A DNA stretch of 64,000 nt from Siphonodentalium dalli (taxonomy: Eukaryota; Mollusca; Scaphopoda; Gadilida; Siphonodentaliidae): contig CP136068.1 of NCBI GenBank assembly GCA_032622095.1, positions 163,763,465-163,827,464 of the forward strand, given 5' to 3'. Numbering within the stretch: the first letter of the stretch is position 1; each line of letters starts with the position of its first letter. Shown in pieces: positions 56,671 through 64,000 of this stretch. Position numbers and translations under genes: made by a program. The notes under the pieces were generated by a model. The model saw nothing but the letters and a program-made list of their open reading frames with translations, did no database searches and was not told the origin of the DNA.

Positions 56671-57088
56671 TGTCCGGGTACGCATCTTGGAGGAATGTCT
56701 TGATGCTGGTACACATTTCGCCGAATAATTCTTCAACCTGTTGCTGTGATGGGGCGGGGAACTCCTCATCCGGGTACTTCTCCTTCACGTCGCTGATTAA
56801 ATCTCCCATATGTTCGATGGGTTTACTGATGTCTTCATTCTTCTCCATGCGCACGCAAACTTCCATGATCGTCTGCAATGGATTTTCATCTTCTTGTCCG
56901 TCTTCCGCAGTATGTTCGTCTCCCATTCCGCGTTTTGCCTCCAGTTCGTTGGCTAAGTCATTAAATCTGGCTAACATCTCTTTATTTCTTCTAATTAGCT
57001 TTTCACGCCTGCCTTTACCTGGGGAATAACCGTAGTAGCCATGGACTGCAGCAACGCAAAATATAGCAAGAATTATCACTGTACTCAT
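56660..57088 (-). CDS. small secreted acidic protein, copy 4 (intact)
   Basis: 142 codons from ATG 57088 to TAG 56660. Signal peptide MSTVIILAIFCVAAVHG; variable segment YYGYSPGKGRREKLIRRNKE, rich in Gly/Tyr and basic pairs; then the conserved region (ELEAKRGMGDEHTAEDGQ, MEVCVRMEK, EEFPAPSQQQ, GEMCTSI, DAYPDILS) with two cysteines. The splice-acceptor-like attttcttttcag lies about 20 bases upstream of the ATG on this strand, matching copies 1 and 3. The longest and probably functional member together with copy 3. No recognisable enzyme or toxin motif; function unknown. Confidence 0.82.
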   Translation of the reverse strand: MSTVIILAIFCVAAVHGYYGYSPGKGRREKLIRRNKEMLARFNDLANELEAKRGMGDEHTAEDGQEDENPLQTIMEVCVRMEKNEDISKPIEHMGDLISDVKEKYPDEEFPAPSQQQVEELFGEMCTSIKTFLQDAYPDILS

Positions 57089-57159
57089 TTTCGTCGATTT
57101 GTTTTCACTGAAAAGAAAATTTCAATGTATAAAGCATTTCGGAACCAGAGATTCACCCC

Positions 57160-57377
57160 CTCTCTTTGGTTACGCGGAATTCACGCCCCCCCCCCCTGCT
57201 ATTTTTGTACGCGGGACTAACGTCACCTCTTTTGTTACTGTGTTAACTGGTACTCGGGATTCATGTATCACTACGTTAACTGGTACTCGGGGTGCATGTA
57301 TATCACTGTGTTAACTGGTACTCGGGAGTCATGTATATCCCTGTGTTAACTGGTACTCGCGAGTCATGTATATAGAG
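57160..57377. repeat. tandem units of about 30-34 bp, upstream of gene copy 4
   Basis: First cctctctttggttacgcggaattc-type units, which resemble 1629-1685 upstream of copy 1, then gtgttaactggtactcgggattcatgtatatcac units. The latter resume at 57705-57835. Confidence 0.8.
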
Positions 57378-57704
57378 GATCTCACATGAGTTTCTATTTT
57401 ATACGGAATTTATCAACCGAGTTCACTAAATTCAATTTGAGCCGAGGTTTACCGAGGCTCAAATAGAATTTAGAGGACGAGATTGATAAATTACGTATAA
57501 AATAGGACGAGTGTGAGATACCTTTTATCACATGATCAAATAAACCCGAAGCAACGCGAAATATTCATCGAAAACAATAATCATAAACTACAGCGATCGC
57601 AAGTTATTTGAAGAACGACGTGACGTCATCGCTCGCGCTGATATTAAACGTGTCTATTACCGATAATTATGAAACTGCTTTTATGGCCAAATTATGTGAT
57701 AAAT
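57378..57704. mobile_element. insertion with foldback core inside the minisatellite
   Basis: 57380-57530 is a foldback: atctcacatgagtttctatt ... aatttgagccgaggtt and complement. The sequence to 57704 interrupts the 34 bp array. Exact ends uncertain. Confidence 0.65.
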
Positions 57705-57835
57705 CCCTGTGTTAACTGGTACTCGGGATTCATATATATCTCTGTGTTAACTGGTAATCGGGATTCATATAATTATATCACTGTGTTAACTGGTACTCGG
57801 GATTCGTGTATATCACTGTGTTAACTGGTACTATA
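57705..57835. repeat. 34 bp minisatellite, continuation
   Basis: Four units of gtgttaactggtactcggga plus ttcatatatatcact. Confidence 0.85.
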
Positions 57836-58065
57836 TCGAATAATACAAAAGGGATTGGGGATAAGTTACAAAACTTACTTTGCCCCTCTCCCTGTTTACA
57901 ATAATATTATTCATACATAATGGCGAAGGAAAGATTCAAAATCATATATAGGTTAAACATATTTACATTTACAAATGAGTGCATGGGTTCGGGGTTTGGT
58001 GTGGGAGGAGCCAAAACCAATTTGTGACTAATTTGCTTTTTGTGGCCATTCTGAAATGCGTTTGA

Positions 58066-58445
58066 TTATCCGACTTCGAATCGTTTAGTCGCTGTTATAT
58101 ATCGATGGACTATTTTGAAGAGAATTTTGTTTCTTCTATTTGAGATATCGGGAATTCCGAGAAGTATATCATTGATATGTGTAATTTTCAGTCCTTCTTG
58201 GTATAATTTTCGACACATTTCCATTCGTTCGGTGTGAAATAGGGGACACGCCCAGAGGTAGTGGTAAGTATCTTCGCATGGATTTCCACAATGGCATTGG
58301 GGGCTGTCAGAGATATAATTTTGGAACATATCGGAATTTAGTCTTTGATTCGATGTGAGTATAGGGGAGCGATTGAGTCCTGGTCCTGTGGAAGCTCCTT
58401 CGTATATATAGAGCTGATTTGGCCCCCTCTGTTGATATGCGCAAG
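58066..58445 (-). pseudogene. LINE reverse-transcriptase C-terminal fragment
   Basis: Reads (minus strand) GLNRSPILTSNQRLNSDMF, then a Cys/His cluster CHCGNPCEDTYHYLWACP typical of the terminal zinc knuckle of LINE proteins, then about 55 residues ending TKRFEVG at TAA 58066. The reverse-transcriptase core is absent, so this is a 5'-truncated copy or broken fragment. Different element from the one at 58630-62350. Confidence 0.75.
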
Positions 58446-58629
58446 ATTCACCACTCTCTTTTGGTGCGTGTGACTCACCCCCCTCTTTTGTTACGCGATA
58501 CTCGTGATATTTCCAGGTGATAAGGGTGGATACACACTTGTATGTAATTTTTGTATGTATAATCCATGTATTCCATGTATTTTACATGGTCACACCAATC
58601 ATTGATAGCAGTAATCGCCTGCGCACGAT

Positions 58630-61600
58630 CGGTCCATTTCAACATGAATAGAATAGAATAGAATATAATTTATTAGCAAGAACATCCATATATACGGACA
58701 GGTTGCTGAGAATACATAATGAATAAACAATCAAATAGCAAACATGGCGAAAAGTAGTACTAAAGCGTTGAAATAATAATACAAATGAAAATGATCAATC
58801 ACACCGCGGCAATCTAGAACGGAATGATTGCCTAATTGCTTACAGTTGTGCTGCGACTGTAAATACAATATCACAGTTATTACCAGAGGCCATTGGTATC
58901 CAATAACCGTAAGCCAATTAGATGTCATTGCCAAAATCAGATCTCAATGCAAAGAACCTCCGGATCAGATTACATACACCTCCACAGATTTCGGGACAAT
59001 CGTTGGTCATAATCACTTTAAATTTCTCTAATGGGCAATGTTGATCAAAATGGTGGTGTACAGATCTAATCACCGATACTAAATCATTCCTAAGACTCGC
59101 ATAAAACGAGCAGTCCATCAGAAAGTGAAATTCATCTTCTATAGAGCCAAGTTTACAGAATAAACATATTTGTTTATCTACATCTACAGGGGGGTTTGCA
59201 TGTCTGCCTTTTTCTATGAGTAATGGGTGATTACTAATCCGAAAGCGAGCGAATGCGGTTCTATCTTCTATTTTGCTAGTGTGAATAAGGTAAGGTTCGA
59301 TATTGTAGTCATGGTTAACAAGTCGTTACGTTCTCATTTTATTTCTTCCTGTGGGTGAGGCTTCGACGCTGAGACTTCTTTGGAAGTCAGAAACATAGTT
59401 CGCCTTCGTAGTTAGTTTGAACTTGCTTAGTGTTGGACTCATGTCCCCTGGGTTGCGCGGTATGTAGAGTCCTGACGCATTTAGTGATGCAAATGGGGAC
59501 TTACAGACGGACCATACTCGCTGTTCTTCGACCGCTTCGTTTAATAATTTGCTGTCGTTGCGGGACGATAACTTTATGGCATACCGTCGACGCCATTCGA
59601 CTAATCACATCAGTATATATTGGACATATACCTAATTCAGCACGCACAGCGTTATTCGACGAATTTCGCCATGCATGTAGTATTTGTTTACAAAATTTAA
59701 CCTGAAGCTTTTCACATGACATACGTTCGTGATTCAACGGTGTTATTTCAACGCCCCACAGTTCACTGCCATACAGAATAATTGGTTTGATGAGTTTATC
59801 ATAAAGTTTTTTATATGTGCATGCGCAAAGGGAGTGTTGCTTTATCTTTGCATGCACTTTTTAATGCAAATAAGGCTTTGCGAGCTTTAGCGCTCATATC
59901 GACTATAGCTTGTAGGAATGTTCCATTACCAGTAAAATGTATTCCAAGATACGTGTATTCTTTCACGATTTCAAGTTTAGTTTTCTCGATGTAAAATGTT
60001 TGATTAATAGAACGAGGTCTTGATCGAAATATTACACATTTAGTTTTGTCCTCGTTGATTTTGAGATAATTAGTCTGCGTATATGCGTTTAGTTTATCTA
60101 AACAAAGCTGTAACCCAGCCGGACTATCAGATAATAAAACAAGATCGTCGGCAAATAACAAATGATTTACCTGGCTATTGACAATTTGCAAAGTTTGAAA
60201 AGTTTCCCCAACATCGGCTATAAATATTTTAAATAACGTAGGTGACAGTATAGACCCTTGGCGTACATTAATTGTTGACAAACACGGAGGCCCTAATCCT
60301 TTAGACGTTCTCACAGAATAATAACTTAAAGCATACAGTGATTTCAAAATTGTATGTAAGCGTCCAGTTATTCCTATTGATGCAAGTTTATGAAAAAGAA
60401 GAGTTCTATTGACAGTATCAAATGCTTTTCGAAAGTCAACGAATGCACAATATACAGGTTTGCCAACGTTTTTGTATTTTTGTATCACCGAATGAAAACA
60501 AACGCGCTGTCTATTGTACTTTTACCTTTACTAAACCCAAATTGGTTGTCGCTTATGCTGCAGTTTTCCTCCAGAAAAGCGGTCAGACGGCGATATATTA
60601 TTTTATTGAACAGCTTTCCAAGAGATGACCTTAATGCTATTGCACGATAGTTATTGGGATCAGCATTATCACCTTTCTTCTACAATAAATGTAATACAGA
60701 CCTGCTCCAATCAGTCGGATAGTGACCGGACGGTAGAATCATATTAAACAGTTTAAGAGTATCATCGAGCATTATTGGCATAGTAACTAACGTAAGCTTA
60801 ATCAGTTCATTGCAGATTTGATCTGGGCCTACAGCTTTGCCATTTTTTAGAGTAAGTGCAGCAGTTATAACCTCTTCGGCAGATATATGCTCGTTGTTTA
60901 TTGGTATCTCTGAAAATCCATTAGAAGTGGACTCAGTGTCTATATATTCGGTTATCTGAATTGGACGGACAAAAGAGTTGTTTGAAAAAATCCACAGACT
61001 TATCAGGGTCGAGCCTATTACCAGAACGGGGTTTTTGTCGTGGTTGGGCTATAACATTCCAATATTTCTTAGGATCATCACTTTCCATTTGTTCTAAACT
61101 GGCATGAACGTCTGTATAAAAAAAAATCATCTTCTTTTTTATTTCTTGCTAATATGCTTTTTTCATAGTATGATATTTTAGTCTTAAAGTGGCATCGAAT
61201 GGATTATTCTTCATTTCACGGATTGTTCCATCTAGACTCTGCTTTAATTCCTTGCATCTATTATCAAACCATTTCCTCTTACGCGGTTGTAATTTTCGGT
61301 TGTCTTACTTCCGCTTGCAAGCGTGCATATTAACACTATTTAATATGTCCGTGAAATCGATTGCTGCTCGGGATACACCTGATTGATCATTAGAATATAG
61401 ATGTATTCTATAATTCCCCAATTTATCGTTGAAAGCTTGGCCGGTCAAATAGTCGATTGCTTTCCGTCGACTCATATCATTCCATATGAATCGGAGTGTT
61501 TTATTGTTGTATTTGTATTTCGTATTGGATTTGGGGAGCGAGCTGTCATTAAATTTAAAATGTGTGACCAGTTGGCAGTGATCAGAATATTCAGTTGGAA

Positions 61601-62350
61601 GTTTAACCACAAAAATAGTTTACGGACGAAAGAAACGGTTCAGACACAATCACATAATCAACAACACTGGAACCGTTATACTGATAGCTAGTGAAATGCC
61701 CGAGACGATCACCTGAGCACCTACCATTTGCTGTTCGAAGGCCAGCGCTATGGCATAAATGAAGTAATGTCGGCCAAATGAGTTTACTTTTACGTCCATG
61801 CTATTACGTAAACTAGTAGTGTCCGGAGTATAATTTACTGGCAATGGCACGTGCCTTGTATCATCATCAGTAATATGATCCGGAAGCGGTGCCCGTTTGA
61901 GCATTGAGGTATCCCCCAAGAATAATGGTCGTGTTATCCTTATATTTCGATAACGCCGTCTCTGCAGTTGCAAAGACGTCCTGGTCTCGGTTTTGGCCAT
62001 TTCAAAAAGTTGAATTAGAAGGTGGTATATAGACAGACATAAAAACAACATATGTTTGTGAATTCATTAGCTCTCTGTGAAATTCAACGCAGATAGCAAT
62101 GTCCTTGATGACAAATGATGTTTTTAAAAATATCTTAAATTCAGAACGGTAATAAAATGCTATACCTCCTTTCTGCCTCCTCCCCCCTGTACGGTGCATG
62201 TGTATGCACTCGTATCCCGGGATATCAATATCACTTTCTGAGTGATGCCACGTCTCCACCAATGTAATGCAATCATAAGTATTCAATAAACTTTTAAATT
62301 CAGACGTTCAATTTATGACGAAGACCTTGAACGTTTTGAAATGTCTTTCT
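58630..62350 (-). mobile_element. decayed second LINE, about 3.7 kb
   Basis: Minus-strand order: endonuclease N-terminus (about 62345-62000), endonuclease C-terminus (61700-61400), linker (61130-60933), reverse transcriptase (60900-59811), post-transcriptase and zinc-knuckle region (59857-58918), and an (attct)n-type tail at 58645-58671. A microsatellite tail instead of poly-A points to a CR1/L2/I-like group rather than L1, but this is tentative. Frames are broken in at least five places. Confidence 0.85.
58918..62286 (-). pseudogene. LINE ORF (endonuclease plus reverse transcriptase), multiply frameshifted
   Basis: Endonuclease pieces: ITLVETWHHSESDIDIPGY (62280-62200), KGGIAFYYRS, then, in other frames, LLHLCHSAGLRTANGR and SVVDYVIVSEP (61790-61630), and SDHCQLV (about 61580). 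Linker DDPKKYWNVI (about 61060). Reverse transcriptase 60488-59811 in one frame: FVDFRKAFDTVN, NVRQGSILSPTLFKIF, LLFADDLVLLSDS with the catalytic FADD, and YTYLGIHF. Then IKPIILYGSELWG (59790) and the terminal cluster CLFCK ... EDEFHFLMDC (59180-59110). All catalytic motifs can be seen but no continuous frame remains, so it is inactive. Confidence 0.85.
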
Positions 62351-62486
62351 CGGGACTTCCCGGTGAATTCATATTGATAAGCAATTTAAAGGGTCATGTG
62401 AGCTGGTAGCCGAGATGAAATTCCTCTTCAGTAAGTAAATGTATATGCATGTATACGTGGTGTACCGCTTTCATGCGGGTAATGTG

Positions 62487-62487
<1 letters not shown>

Positions 62488-62567
<80 letters not shown>

Positions 62568-62571
62568 CCTC

Positions 62572-62605
<34 letters not shown>

Positions 62606-62665
62606 CTCCTCTCTCTCTCTTCTCTCTCCTCTTCCTCTCCCCCCTCCTCTCTCTCTCTCTCTCTT
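62488..62665. repeat. (CT)n microsatellite
   Basis: Imperfect ctctctct for about 180 bp; Ser/Leu- and Arg/Glu-rich frames through it are artefacts. Confidence 0.97.
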
Positions 62666-63309
62666 TCTAACAGGTACACACAAGAAATATAAAACAGGAG
62701 TGCACAAGGTTACATATATGCTATTTACTGCAAGGGAATTACTCTCATACGATTGGAGGTATGTACATATTAATTAAATCAGTTTGTCACACTCAAATTA
62801 AAGACAAACACACTTTCAGTTTGATATTCCACATTTTCGCAAGGGCGTAATATAGCTATTCACAGTGCAAACTGAATAATTGGCTGTAAAGCCCCTCACA
62901 TTGTAATCTTTAGCAGTAATTGACATTCAATTGCAAGACCAGTGAGAAGTTATAAGCCCATTATCAAACTATATCTGCTATCAAGAAATTCCAGGCCACT
63001 CATAAACATGTCTTTTTTCACGGATGCCGAAATGAATATATCATGTCTGATATCCGTTGCTGTTTTTCACAAGTTTTAATTCCTTTCGAAAAGTGGATTT
63101 GAGTCCGCGCGTCGATTTTATACTTGATATGTTTTTCGTCATTCTTTGACACAGGGTCATCAAAAAAAAATAAGAAACAAGCATAATTTGCAGCTCGTTT
63201 AGAACGATACCGGTTTTGTTGGAGATTGCTCGGATAATTTGAGAGCTAGCTCATGTGACAACATTCAAATGGGATTTCCTTGCACATAGCCATTACAAAA
63301 TATGTAGGT
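62666..63309. other. non-coding, no gene recognised
   Basis: No repeats or domains noticed. Confidence 0.45.
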
Positions 63310-64000
63310 ACATATGTATTCTATGGAGTGATACGCGTCGATTTTCTTGAGATTGTCGGCGATGTTAGTAGAATACTACGTTCCTCCAGTTGGCATAGCG
63401 CATGAGTACTAACTCATATGTGTAACGCACCCCGAATAAGTGTATCAAAATCCGAAGTTTTTGTTTTTGTCTCAAAGTTACATTTGGAAGTCGTTAATTT
63501 CATTTTTCTAGTTGAGTTATTCCCCGGTAAGAATTTTTAACTTTGTGACAAAAACACGCCAGAATTTTTAAACGACTTCCAAATGTAAAATAGTAACCCT
63601 TGTTTACAATGATAGGTGAACTATTTTAATTTTTCTTGTTAGAGTTATTCCCGAGTAAGCATTTGTATCTTTGTGACAAAAAAACACGTCGGATTTTTTA
63701 AACGAATTCTAAATATAACTTTGTAATTCTTTTTTACAAGGATTGGTGAAATATTTTCATATATATATCGTCCATTCATACACATAATCTGTGACACTGT
63801 ACAATAAATACAAGAGTGATGTATCGTATTCGATTCTTGGATGTGTGTAAGACGTGTGCGAGTTGCGTGCGAAAGTCCCCCTCGTCGCCCATACGAGGAT
63901 ATTATTGTTGCTATTGTCACTATGCTGTGTATGTTTTTAATGCGACCATGTATATAGTGTCGATAAAGAATTAATCAAATAAACAAAATGTCTCAAAATT
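63310..64000. repeat. dispersed segment, uninterrupted paralogue of 37000-37391 plus 40550-41040
   Basis: Shares gagattgtcggcgatgttag at the start and ataatctgtgacactgta to the end. The single TTATT at 63517-63521 is the site where the 3.16 kb foldback element inserted in the other copy. Cut by the window edge. Confidence 0.82.

Noticed and set aside
62439-62777. Ser/Leu-rich and Arg/Glu-rich frames
   Set aside because: Translations of a (CT)n microsatellite.

Overview
This is AT-rich eukaryotic genomic DNA. It has no operons and no closely packed genes. It holds non-LTR retrotransposons with apurinic endonuclease and reverse-transcriptase domains, many inverted-repeat (foldback) elements, many minisatellites, and a few small secreted-protein genes with intron signals. 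The element mix suggests an aquatic invertebrate, most plausibly a mollusc or another lophotrochozoan; this is an inference, because no conserved housekeeping gene is present to fix the taxon.

Layout. 1-22.9 kb is a recent direct tandem duplication (unit 1 at 1861-16147, unit 2 at 16148-22873). Each unit carries part of a small secreted-protein gene, four tandem-repeat arrays, a 0.7 kb dispersed segment, two foldback elements and two copies of a 0.3 kb repeat. Unit 1 also contains a complete 7.55 kb Tx1/L1-like LINE (4605-12155, minus strand) with an 11 bp target-site duplication. Unit 2 keeps the empty site at 18875-18885. 23-37 kb is repeat-dominated and holds a second full copy of the secreted-protein gene (32837-33253, minus) and several TTAA-flanked piggyBac-like miniature elements. 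37.4-40.5 kb is a 3.16 kb foldback element with arms of nearly 1 kb and a 5 bp target duplication. 41-47 kb is mostly unique or weakly repetitive. 47.1-51.3 kb holds a putative three-exon gene for a small cysteine-containing secreted protein; its two introns are mostly tandem arrays plus one inserted element. 52.3-57.1 kb is a paralogue of 29.8-33.3 kb and ends in another full copy of the secreted-protein gene (56660-57088, minus). 58-62.4 kb holds a LINE fragment and a decayed second LINE. 63.3-64 kb repeats the flanks of the 3.16 kb foldback element without the insertion.

The four copies of the secreted-protein gene (two intact, one with a nonsense codon, one without its signal peptide) share a nearly constant mature region, a changing segment just after the signal peptide, and a minisatellite that begins at the stop codon. 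Because the window contains several paralogous segments, at least five mobile insertions can be checked against an empty or nearly empty paralogous site in the same sequence. I found no rRNA, tRNA, CRISPR or prokaryotic feature. All coordinates of repeats and element ends were read by eye.
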